Source: Phycisphaeraceae bacterium
Lineage (GTDB): Bacteria; Planctomycetota; Phycisphaerae; Phycisphaerales; Phycisphaeraceae
NCBI GenBank assembly: GCA_020851465.1
Contig: JADZCR010000011.1
Coordinates: forward strand, 1-63,987
Direction: 5' to 3'
Length of the DNA: 63,987 bases
How positions within the stretch are numbered: position 1 is the stretch's first letter; every line of letters starts with the position of its first letter. The notes under the pieces are model-generated. The model was not told where the DNA came from. It saw only the letters and a program-made list of their open reading frames with translations, and did not search any database. Below, piece after piece: positions 56,973-63,987 of this stretch. The translations under genes and the position numbers were made by a program.

Positions 56973-58436
56973 TCACGGCTTGTCGAGAGGTTTTTCCGTC
57001 GTCTGGCCGGTCATTTTCCGCGCATCCAGCAGTTCGTCGAGTTGCGCATCATCGAGCAGTTTGTACTCGCGGACCAGTTGGCGGATCGTCTTGCCGCTTT
57101 CGTGAGCCTCCTTGGCCAGCCGGGCGGCGGTGTCGTAGCCAAGCACCGTCGCCAGCGGCGTAACCATCATCAGCGAACGCTCCACCAGTTCCGCACAGCG
57201 TGTCCGGTTGACCTCCAGCCCGGTGAGCAGCTTGTCCGCCATGACCCGACACGCACCGGTGAGCAGACGGATCGACTCGATCATCGCATCGGCCATCACA
57301 GGCATGGCGACATTCAGCTCCAGCAGCGAGCCGACCCCGCCCAGCCCGCCCGTGGTGATGACCGCATCATTACCGATCACCCGACAGCAAACCTGGATGA
57401 CGCTTTCGCAGATGACGGGATTGACCTTGCCCGGCATGATCGACGATCCGGGCTGGATCGCCGGCAGAATAAGCTCGCCCAGCCCGCCGCGCGGCCCGGA
57501 GCCGAGCAGACGGATATCGTTGGCGATTCTCGTGAGCGAGACGGCGAAAGTCTTGAGCTGACCATGAGCCGCGACCATGCGGTCCTTGACGCTCTGAGCA
57601 GCAAAGGGATTCGCAGCCGTGGCCAACCGATCATGCAAGCTCTTGATGCCGTAAATCCGCTCAAGTTCTTTCGTGACCAGCGCGCCGAACCGGGGGTGCG
57701 TGTTGACTCCGGTGCCGACCGCCGTACCGCCGATCGCCAGCCCGGTGCGCAGGCCGCCTGCCGCAGCCTCGATCAGCTCGATCGCCGATCCGACTTGCGC
57801 GCCGTACCCGCTGAAAACCTGTCCCATTCGGATCGGGGTGGCGTCCATCAAATGCGTGCGGCCGATCTTGATGACGTCATCCCATCGCTGCGCCTGCTCA
57901 TTGAGGATTTCCCGACATCGCGCCGCAGCGGGGATCAACTCCCGGAGCATCAGCTCAGACGACGCCAGATACATCGCCGTCGGAAACGTGTCATTGCTCG
58001 ACTGGCCCATGTTGACGTGATCGTTGGGATGGATGCGCAGCGATGAAGATGGCGGCGCATCACCCGACCCGGCTTGATTGATCCTCATCGCGCGGTGGGC
58101 GATCACCTCGTTGACGTTCATGTTGGTCGATGTACCGCTGCCGGTCTGGTACACATCGACGGGGAAGTGCTCATCCAGTCTGCCGTCGGCGACCTCACCG
58201 GCTGCGGCGATGATCGCGTCGGCAATCGGCGCGGGCAGCTTGCCCAGTTCACGATTCACGCAGGCGCACGCCGCCTTGAGCCGACCGTAAGCGTGAATGA
58301 TCTCCACGGGTACACGCCGACCGCTGACGGGAAAGTTCAACACCGCCCGTTGCGTGCTCGCGCCCCACAACGCCCAGTCAGGCACTTCCATCGTGCCCAT
58401 CGAGTCGCGTTCGATCCGTGTTTTCGCCTCGCTCAT
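56973..58436 (-). CDS. fumC: Fumarate hydratase class II
   Basis: FumC interconverts fumarate and malate in the TCA cycle without an iron-sulfur cluster. The 487-residue product shows DSMGTMEVPDWALWGASTQR, YQTGSGTSTNMNVNEVIAHR, VNMGQSSNDTFPTAMYLAS, GRTHLMDATPIRMGQ and the signature loop QPGSSIMPGKVNPVICES. Length is slightly above the usual 465 because of a C-terminal tail and a short insert (AGSGDAPPSSS). It lies 65 bases after dusB. Confidence 0.96.
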   Translation of the reverse strand: MSEAKTRIERDSMGTMEVPDWALWGASTQRAVLNFPVSGRRVPVEIIHAYGRLKAACACVNRELGKLPAPIADAIIAAAGEVADGRLDEHFPVDVYQTGSGTSTNMNVNEVIAHRAMRINQAGSGDAPPSSSLRIHPNDHVNMGQSSNDTFPTAMYLASSELMLRELIPAAARCREILNEQAQRWDDVIKIGRTHLMDATPIRMGQVFSGYGAQVGSAIELIEAAAGGLRTGLAIGGTAVGTGVNTHPRFGALVTKELERIYGIKSLHDRLATAANPFAAQSVKDRMVAAHGQLKTFAVSLTRIANDIRLLGSGPRGGLGELILPAIQPGSSIMPGKVNPVICESVIQVCCRVIGNDAVITTGGLGGVGSLLELNVAMPVMADAMIESIRLLTGACRVMADKLLTGLEVNRTRCAELVERSLMMVTPLATVLGYDTAARLAKEAHESGKTIRQLVREYKLLDDAQLDELLDARKMTGQTTEKPLDKP

Positions 58437-58501
58437 GGGTGGTCCTCATCCTGAAAACTCCGACCACTGATCGCAACCGGCCGCACACAGCCGCCGCTGG
58501 G

Positions 58502-59596
58502 TCAGCTTCCACCCGCTGTCATTTCGCAGTCAACGGTTTGACCTTGACCGTCGCGGTCGCCATCGGCCGCCGCATCGCTGAGCACGCCCACTCCGTCACC
58601 CGCATAGAAAGTGTCGATCACCGCCCGCCATTCCGCGACATTTCTGACGGCGATAAAAGCCTTGGAGACTTGCGGCCCCTGCGGATGGTGTCTGGAAAAC
58701 TTGATGCCGAACTTCCTCATCATCATGCTCGCGCTGCGTTCGCCGTGGAGATTCATGGACAGGTCGAAGTGCTCCAGCAGCACAGCCCGCTGCTGCGCGA
58801 TCGTCGGCGGGATCACGGTGTCGCTCTCTATCCCGGCGGCACTTTCCGCCATCAGAGTGCGGGCCTGCGTGAAGATCCACGGGTTGCCGATGCAGCCGCG
58901 AGCCACACTCACCGCACTGACGCCCGTCTGACGGATCATGCGGAAGATGTCGGCGGCGTTCCAGATGTCGCCGGAGCCAAACATCCGCACACCGCAGCCG
59001 GCGTAACGCTTCGTCAGGTCAGCCAGAAACTCCCACCGGGACGGACCCAGATATTTCTGTTCGACCGTCCGGCCATGCACGGTCGCCGCCGCGTAGCCGG
59101 TACGGATTACCGCCTCGAAGATGCGATGAAAGTTCGCCTCAGCCTCGGCGCTGTCATCCGTGCCGCGACGCAATTTCACCGTGCAGGGAATCTTCGGATC
59201 AACCGCCTGACGCACGGCATCCAGTATCGCACCTGCCTCATCCGGCTCCTGGAGCAGATGACCGCCCCGAGCCTTGCGACGAATCTTCTTCACCGGACAG
59301 GCGAGATTGACATCGATCACGTCATAGCCCAGCTTCACCAGCACCTGCGCCCCCTGGGCGATCTCACGCGGATGCGACCCCATCAACTGACCGGCGATCG
59401 GATGGTCCTCGTCGTCAAGCTCAGCGGCAGCCAGTCCCTTGCCTCCGTTAATCAAAAACATGTCGAGCATCGCTTCGGTGACGGCATACGGCGCGCCGTG
59501 GCGCCGCGCGATCAGCCGCATCGCCGCATCCGAATAGCCCGCCAGCCCAGCTTGAAAAAACGGGGCGTCAAGCGTGAGGTTGCCGATCTGAACCAT
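58502..59596 (-). CDS. dusB: tRNA-dihydrouridine synthase
   Basis: Reduces uridines in the tRNA D-loop using FMN and NADPH. The 364-residue product has QAGLAGYSDAAMRLIARRHG, the catalytic Cys in DVIDVNLACPVKKIRRKARG, CTVKLRRGTDD, ATVHGRTVEQKYLG and VSVARGCIGNPWIF. Subfamily by motif is DusB-like. Of two close ATGs, 59596 is preferred because the other (59605) lies inside the TATAAT hexamer of the promoter, predicting a leaderless mRNA that starts at or next to 59596. Confidence 0.92.
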   Translation of the reverse strand: MVQIGNLTLDAPFFQAGLAGYSDAAMRLIARRHGAPYAVTEAMLDMFLINGGKGLAAAELDDEDHPIAGQLMGSHPREIAQGAQVLVKLGYDVIDVNLACPVKKIRRKARGGHLLQEPDEAGAILDAVRQAVDPKIPCTVKLRRGTDDSAEAEANFHRIFEAVIRTGYAAATVHGRTVEQKYLGPSRWEFLADLTKRYAGCGVRMFGSGDIWNAADIFRMIRQTGVSAVSVARGCIGNPWIFTQARTLMAESAAGIESDTVIPPTIAQQRAVLLEHFDLSMNLHGERSASMMMRKFGIKFSRHHPQGPQVSKAFIAVRNVAEWRAVIDTFYAGDGVGVLSDAAADGDRDGQGQTVDCEMTAGGS

Positions 59597-59603
59597 GCCG
59601 GGC

Positions 59604-59609
59604 ATTATA
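59604..59609 (-). promoter_or_regulatory. -10 hexamer of dusB, predicted leaderless
   Basis: A consensus TATAAT on the reverse strand is followed by 7 bases and the ATG at 59596. The same core CTATAATGCCC is found before mqnA. No good -35 is visible. Confidence 0.5.
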
Positions 59610-59721
59610 GGTAGCGGGTGTCACGACTTCGGTGAACGCGCCGACTAGTCACCTGAAATGCCTTGTCGCGGACGGATTTTCGACAGCCGCTTCGCGGTAC
59701 CGGATTCACTTAGGGGATCGT

Positions 59722-60159
59722 ATGAAAACCGTGTTGCATGTGATGCTGGCGGTGTTGGTCATGAACCTCGCCGCCTGCTCGGTCGGCGGGCCGAATAAAA
59801 AAGTACGCGTCGAGCTGGCGGCCATGCGCTACCCGGAAACCGCGCCGCGCGGCAGCGATCTGGACATCCTCACACGCGGGAAAAAATCGGGGTATCTCAG
59901 ACTCACCAACCGCACCCCCGTCAATTATCAGAACGTGGACCTCTGGCTTAATCAGCAATACGTCGCGCACATGAAGGAAATCAAGATCGCCAGCGGAGGA
60001 CGATCCATGTCCGTGCCGCTCTCGCAGTTCATCAATCGACACGGCGAGTCGTTCCCCGTCGGCGGATTCCTTACGCCGGACAAGGGTTTCCCCGTCGTTC
60101 AGGCGGAACTCTTTGACCCGGCGACCGGACAGCGACACCGGTTGCTCGTGCGCCGCTGA
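59722..60159 (+). CDS. Small lipoprotein, DUF1425-like
   Basis: A 145-residue exported protein with a lipoprotein signal MKTVLHVMLAVLVMNLAAC (lipobox LAAC, Cys 19) and a compact beta-rich body (YLRLTNRTPVNYQNVDLWLN, QQYVAHMKEIKIASGGRSMS, PLSQFINRHGESFPVGGFLT). The body resembles small periplasmic beta-sandwich proteins, but no family is firmly recognised. AGGGGAT precedes the ATG by a few bases. pgi follows 51 bases after the stop on the same strand. Confidence 0.75.
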   Translation: MKTVLHVMLAVLVMNLAACSVGGPNKKVRVELAAMRYPETAPRGSDLDILTRGKKSGYLRLTNRTPVNYQNVDLWLNQQYVAHMKEIKIASGGRSMSVPLSQFINRHGESFPVGGFLTPDKGFPVVQAELFDPATGQRHRLLVRR

Positions 60160-60210
60160 TCGCTCGACTGCGGTCACGTTCATCCCCATCTACACAACAG
60201 CGAGGCAGTC

Positions 60211-61794
60211 ATGGATGCATTAGCGCTCTGGCGCCGTTACAAGGACACCCTCTGCACCTGCGAGTCGCTGGGAATCCAGCTCGACATCTCGCGGATCGAT
60301 TTCCCCGACGACTTTTTCCGCAGCATGGAGCCGCGGATGCAGGAGGCCTATGCCGCGATGGCGCGGCTCGAAGCAGGCGAGATCGCCAACCCCGATGAAA
60401 ACCGCATGGTCGGCCACTACTGGCTGCGCGCCCCGCACCTTGCGCCAGGAGAGGAGATCACTCACGAAATCGAACAGACCGTGCAGGCGGTGCGACAGTT
60501 TGCCCAGCAGGTACACAGCGGGGAAATCAAACCGCCTCAGGCTGCGAAGTTCACCGAGCTTCTGGTCATCGGGATCGGCGGCAGCGCGCTGGGGCCTCAA
60601 CTCGTGGCTGACGCGCTCGGCTCACGCCGTGACAAGCTCAATGTCTTTTTCATGGACAACACCGACCCCGATGGCTTCGACCGCGTACTCGAATCACTCG
60701 GTGCGCGCGTCAAGAGCACACTGACGCTGGTCATCTCCAAGTCCGGCGGGACGAAAGAGACCCGTAACGGCATGGTCGAGGCAGAGCTGTTCTTTGCCAA
60801 AAAAGGACTCGACTTCACCAGGCAGGCGGTGGCAATCACCGGCGCGGGCAGTCAGCTCGACAAGCATGCGCTGGACAAAGGATGGCTGCGACGGTTTCCG
60901 ATGTGGGACTGGGTCGGCGGGCGGACGAGCGTGATTTCGGCTGTGGGTCTGCTTCCCGCGGCCCTTCAGGGAGTGGACATCACCGGCCTGCTCGAAGGCG
61001 CAGCCGAGATGGATAAATTGACCCGCAAGGCGGACACCCGCACCAACCCCGCAGCGCGACTCGCGCTGATGTGGCATCACACCACGGACGGACGCGGACT
61101 CAAGGATATGGTCGTCCTGCCTTATAAGGATCGGCTGCTGCTGTTTTCGCGGTATCTGCAACAACTCGTCATGGAGTCGCTGGGTAAGGAAAAAGACCTC
61201 GCGGGTAACGTCGTCAATCAGGGCATCGCGGTCTATGGAAACAAAGGTTCCACCGATCAACACGCCTATGTACAGCAGCTCCGCGACGGCATCAATAATT
61301 TCTTCGTGACGTTCATCACGGTGCTTCAGGACCGCGCAGCCATCCCCGGACGCGAAGCGATCGAAGTCGAGCCGGGCGTGACCAGCGGTGACTATCTCAA
61401 TGGTTTCTGGCAAGGCACACGAACCGCTCTCTATGAAAAAGGTCGCGGCTCGGTGACGATCACCGTGGAACGAATGGACGCGCGTACCCTGGGTGCGCTG
61501 ATCGCGCTCTATGAACGCGCGGTTGGGTTTTACGCATCGCTGGTGAACATCAACGCATACCACCAGCCCGGTGTCGAGGCGGGTAAGAAGGCGGCGACCG
61601 AAGTGCTGGAATTACAAGCCAGAGTGCTGGCTTTCCTTGCGACGCAAGCGGAGGCTGCGACCGCGGAGCAAATCGCCGACCGCATGGGACTGCCCCAGCG
61701 GGTCGAGACCGTCCATCACATTCTCGAACATCTGGCCGCCAACAAACGCGGCGTGTCGCGCAGCCGCGGCAAGTTCCGCTGGAAGCCCCGATGA
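60211..61794 (+). CDS. pgi: Glucose-6-phosphate isomerase
   Basis: Interconverts glucose and fructose 6-phosphate. The 527-residue product shows [37 protein letters not shown], the [20 protein letters not shown] signature, [20 protein letters not shown] with the catalytic His, and ESLGKEKD. It is closer to the cyanobacterial/Chlamydia-type PGI layout than to the E. coli form. A C-terminal 70-residue domain ([36 protein letters not shown]) looks like an added winged helix. Confidence 0.93.
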   Translation: MDALALWRRYKDTLCTCESLGIQLDISRIDFPDDFFRSMEPRMQEAYAAMARLEAGEIANPDENRMVGHYWLRAPHLAPGEEITHEIEQTVQAVRQFAQQVHSGEIKPPQAAKFTELLVIGIGGSALGPQLVADALGSRRDKLNVFFMDNTDPDGFDRVLESLGARVKSTLTLVISKSGGTKETRNGMVEAELFFAKKGLDFTRQAVAITGAGSQLDKHALDKGWLRRFPMWDWVGGRTSVISAVGLLPAALQGVDITGLLEGAAEMDKLTRKADTRTNPAARLALMWHHTTDGRGLKDMVVLPYKDRLLLFSRYLQQLVMESLGKEKDLAGNVVNQGIAVYGNKGSTDQHAYVQQLRDGINNFFVTFITVLQDRAAIPGREAIEVEPGVTSGDYLNGFWQGTRTALYEKGRGSVTITVERMDARTLGALIALYERAVGFYASLVNINAYHQPGVEAGKKAATEVLELQARVLAFLATQAEAATAEQIADRMGLPQRVETVHHILEHLAANKRGVSRSRGKFRWKPR

Positions 61795-61849
61795 CCATTC
61801 ACACGGGGCGCAGCTGCTTGCGGCGGTGCCGCTCGATCTCGATCAGACG

Positions 61850-62752
61850 TTAAAGAGAAGGCATCGGCACAAACAGCCCGCCACGGCAGGTTTTGAGATA
61901 GTTCAGGCCGTGAACCTGGCCGGTCATTTCAAGCTCACCCTGATAGACCGGATCATGCCAGCCTTCGATGTCGATGGCCCCTTTGAATTTCGCCAGCCGC
62001 AGGATGGAAATGACGTCCGTCCAGTTCGTATCGCCGAAGCCTGGCGTGCGGTGATAGACGTAGTCCACCCCGCCGCGGATACCTTTGGTGCGGATGACAT
62101 CCCACATGACGGTGGCGTCTTTGCCGTGAACATGAAAAACCTTGTGTGCCCACTGTCGCAACTGCGGGAGCGGATCGATGAGTGAAACCATCTGGTGACA
62201 AGGCTCCCATTCGAGGCCGATGTTTTCTTCGGGGACTTCGTTGAACATGGCTTCCCATGCGGTAGGCGAGTGGGCGATGTTCCACGCTGCGGTGTGCCAC
62301 CAACCGCCCATGTCGCAGTTTTCGAAAGCGAGTCGGACGCCGCGGTCTTTGGCGCGTTTGGCGAGCGGACGGAAAACTTTTCCGAAGGCTTTGTATGACT
62401 CGTTGACTGGTTTGCCGCTGACGCAGCCGGCAAATCCCGCCACGATGTCACAACCAAAATCGCGTGCAGCGTCGATGCAGCGTGCCCAGTCTTTTGCGGT
62501 TTGTTTGTCTTCGAGGGGATTGCCGAAGATTCCAAGAGAGCTGATGACCGGGGCAGCGTCGTTGGGCGAGGGAGTATCGCGGAGGACACGACAAACCGCT
62601 TTCGCGTGTGACTTGAGATCGAGGCCCGCATCGACGTGACGCCAGAAGGAAAGACTGAACGACTCGAAGCCATGTGGAATAATCTGCGGAAGGTAGGCGA
62701 CCGCTTTACCAGCGGGTGCGATGGTGCCGATGCGAATGTCGAGTTGTGACAT
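61850..62752 (-). CDS. Sugar phosphate isomerase/epimerase (xylose isomerase-like TIM barrel)
   Basis: A 300-residue TIM-barrel protein: IRIGTIAPAGKAVAYLPQII at the start, then GCDIVAGFAGCVSGKPVNES, the metal ligand Glu in GVRLAFENCDMGGWW, NIGLEWEPCHQMVSLIDPLP with Glu/His, and VDYVYHRTPGFGDTNWTDVI plus GAIDIEGWHDPVYQGELEMT. These match the AP-endonuclease-2/xylose-isomerase-like family common in planctomycetes. The substrate is unknown. GGAG is 6 bases before the ATG. Confidence 0.9.
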   Translation of the reverse strand: MSQLDIRIGTIAPAGKAVAYLPQIIPHGFESFSLSFWRHVDAGLDLKSHAKAVCRVLRDTPSPNDAAPVISSLGIFGNPLEDKQTAKDWARCIDAARDFGCDIVAGFAGCVSGKPVNESYKAFGKVFRPLAKRAKDRGVRLAFENCDMGGWWHTAAWNIAHSPTAWEAMFNEVPEENIGLEWEPCHQMVSLIDPLPQLRQWAHKVFHVHGKDATVMWDVIRTKGIRGGVDYVYHRTPGFGDTNWTDVISILRLAKFKGAIDIEGWHDPVYQGELEMTGQVHGLNYLKTCRGGLFVPMPSL

Positions 62753-62988
62753 AGAAACTCCGTGAACAAATGTTGGATATTGAATGAGGAATGACGTTGG
62801 GACAGGGAATCATCGCGTGCAGGGCAGTAATTGCAACCTCGCGGAAAGTGAGGCCTCGGCGGGTGATGAGGTATAAGGCTTATGATCGCAGAAGGTTATG
62901 CAGAGGAGGCGATTGAGGATGTGGAGAGGGTGGATACAAAGAGGTGATGCAAGGGTCGAGAAATCTGGCGGCTTTGCGTGTGCACGAA
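62753..62988. other. Non-coding region upstream of the rRNA promoters
   Basis: About 235 bases between the isomerase start and the first rRNA promoter. A DnaA-box-like word (GGTGGATACA, complement of TATCCACC) lies near 62930. No gene or stable hairpin stands out. Confidence 0.4.
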
Positions 62989-63016
62989 TTGACTTTGCGA
63001 GAAGTGCTGCTTTAAT
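62989..63016 (+). promoter_or_regulatory. rRNA operon promoter P1
   Basis: TTGACT (62989-62994), 16-base gap, TTTAAT (63011-63016). Each hexamer matches consensus at five of six positions. Confidence 0.55.
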
Positions 63017-63052
63017 GGTGTTCACTGGATTGCCTGTGGATTTGAGGGTGGT

Positions 63053-63061
63053 TTATCCACA
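63053..63061 (+). promoter_or_regulatory. DnaA-box consensus TTATCCACA between rRNA promoters
   Basis: A perfect TTATCCACA, with a weaker copy TGTGGATTT on the other strand at 63035-63043. It lies between P1 and P2. A role in transcription is speculative; an origin is unlikely, because only one perfect box and no AT-rich unwinding region are present. Confidence 0.4.
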
Positions 63062-63076
63062 AACGACAAAGCGGGC

Positions 63077-63104
63077 TTGACAGAACGTGAAATCTGAATA
63101 TGCT
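63077..63104 (+). promoter_or_regulatory. rRNA operon promoter P2
   Basis: Consensus TTGACA (63077-63082), 16-base gap, TATGCT (63099-63104), followed by a G/C-rich start region, the usual form of a stringently controlled rRNA promoter. Confidence 0.65.
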
Positions 63105-63193
63105 GTCCGGCCCTGAACTTTTAGGGTTTGGGTGACTCGTCGTAAGGCACGACCTGACACGATGTGGGTTGCTGCTGGACAAGACGACAGAAT

Positions 63194-63205
63194 TGATCTT
63201 TGACA
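63194..63205 (+). promoter_or_regulatory. boxA-like antitermination site in the rRNA leader
   Basis: TGATCTTTGACA resembles the bacterial rrn boxA (TGCTCTTTAACA), the NusB/S10-binding site, at 10 of 12 positions. It lies 257 bases before the 16S 5' end, downstream of both promoters. Confidence 0.6.
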
Positions 63206-63461
63206 AGTGAACAGTTGGGTACGCCGCGAGGATGTGATCGCGTCGATTTTGCCATTCACGGCAGAGTCGGCGTCAGAAAAAACTCATCCACCGCTTTGCC
63301 TCGGTGGGTGGGCTCACTTCCTTGTGAACCTGAATCAATGTCAGTGAGGAAAATGAGCTAATGACCGGTTTGAGGCCGTCACGCTTGCGTGATGGCGACG
63401 AATCGTCAGGCAAACTTTCCATTTGATGTCGAAACCTGAGCAATCAGGTGACTACAACTAT

Positions 63462-63987
63462 CAATTGAAGAGTTTGATCCTGGCTCAGATTGAACGCTGG
63501 CGGCATGGCTAAAACATGCAAGTCGAACGCGAAAGGGGGCAACCCCAAGTAGAGTGGCGTAAGGGCGAGTAATGCATTTCTAACGTACCTCAGACTCGAG
63601 GATAGCTCACCGAAAGGTGAATTAATACTCGATGATGTTCACGGGTTGTATGACCTGTGTACCAAAGGCTTGCTGGTCTGAGAGCGGGGAATGTCCTATC
63701 AGGTAGTTGGTGAGGTAACGGCTCACCAAGCCTATGACGGGTAGCGGGTGTGAGAGCACGACCCGCCGCATCGGAACTGAGACACTGTCCGGACTCCTAC
63801 GGGAGGCTGCAGTAACGAATATTCCACAATGCGCGAAAGCGTGATGGAGCGATGCCGCGTGCAGGATGAAGCCCCTCGGGGTGTAAACTGCTGTCAGGGT
63901 TTAACAAAAAAATGAGTAGACCCAGAGGAAGAGACGGCTAACTCTGTGCCAGCAGCCGCGGTAATACAGAGGTCTCGAGCGTTAATC
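63462..63987 (+). rRNA. 16S ribosomal RNA, 5' part (truncated by window end)
   Basis: Starts at CAATTGAAGAGTTTGATCCT with the universal 5' sequence and reads GCTGGCGGCATGGC, ATGCAAGTCGAACG, ACTCCTACGGGAGGC, TGTGCCAGCAGCCGCGGTAA and up to the 530 loop. About 526 bases are present and the gene runs off the right end. The sequence around GCGCGAAAGCGTGATGGAGC and the short V1/V3 regions fit Planctomycetota, most likely Phycisphaerae. Confidence 0.97.

Noticed and set aside
58418..59614. 398-codon open frame opposite dusB
   Set aside because: Covers dusB, which is certain; translation has no family features.
63035..63061. Replication origin
   Set aside because: Only one perfect and one weak DnaA box, no dnaA/dnaN nearby and no AT-rich unwinding region; mnmG being near an origin in some bacteria is not enough.

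Overview
The window looks like chromosomal DNA of a planctomycete, most likely class Phycisphaerae. It ends inside a 16S rRNA gene whose 5' third has planctomycete-like features. It also carries a PEP-CTERM protein gene, large secreted carbohydrate-active-looking proteins, Gfo/Idh/MocA oxidoreductases, an ECF sigma/anti-sigma pair and the menaquinone enzyme MqnA. Class-level placement comes from reading the partial 16S by eye and is tentative. Most of the window is densely packed housekeeping and accessory genes on both strands.

Layout. 1-1512 differs from the rest. It holds a truncated winged-helix protein with perfect 28-residue tandem repeats running off the left edge, a candidate structured RNA between two terminators, and a 58-residue basic protein. 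It abuts the 3' end of a tRNA-Gly(CCC) gene (1513-1583), which is typical of an integrated element. 1.7-17 kb: secreted glycoside-hydrolase-like protein, PhyH dioxygenase, GNAT/VKOR-DsbA/gatB operon, threonine aldolase, RDD protein, cdsA, a Gfo/Idh/MocA-aldo/keto reductase fusion, a hypothetical membrane protein and a secreted histidine/tryptophan-rich protein. 17.4-34 kb: infC with a non-canonical ATC start, sulfotransferase, comEC, ECF sigma and anti-sigma, purB-lipB, a SPOR-like lipoprotein, an oxidoreductase, arsR/methyltransferase-ahcY, a YdeI-like protein, a glutamine amidotransferase and lspA.

34-51 kb: ispF and an NtrC-type sigma-54 activator, mqnA, an unusual multi-HTH protein with a sigma-70 region-2-like C-terminus, a folK-queE-queD cluster (folate and queuosine precursors), a second large secreted protein, a GGDEF diguanylate cyclase with a partner, a YyaL-type thioredoxin protein, a PEP-CTERM protein under a near-perfect sigma-54 promoter, and ilvC. 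50-62.8 kb: pgl, zwf and pgi (glucose 6-phosphate metabolism), mnmG, exoD-like, nitrilase-family hydrolase, fumC, dusB, a lipoprotein and a sugar isomerase-like protein. 62.8-64 kb: rRNA promoter and leader region and the 5' third of 16S rRNA.

Two regulatory themes recur. Several genes (mqnA, dusB, lspA, queE, the GGDEF partner, cdsA) have a -10-like hexamer 6-7 bases before the start codon and no Shine-Dalgarno sequence, which predicts leaderless mRNAs. The PEP-CTERM gene has a sigma-54 promoter and the same window encodes a sigma-54 activator, which suggests, without proving, sigma-54 control of an exported surface protein.
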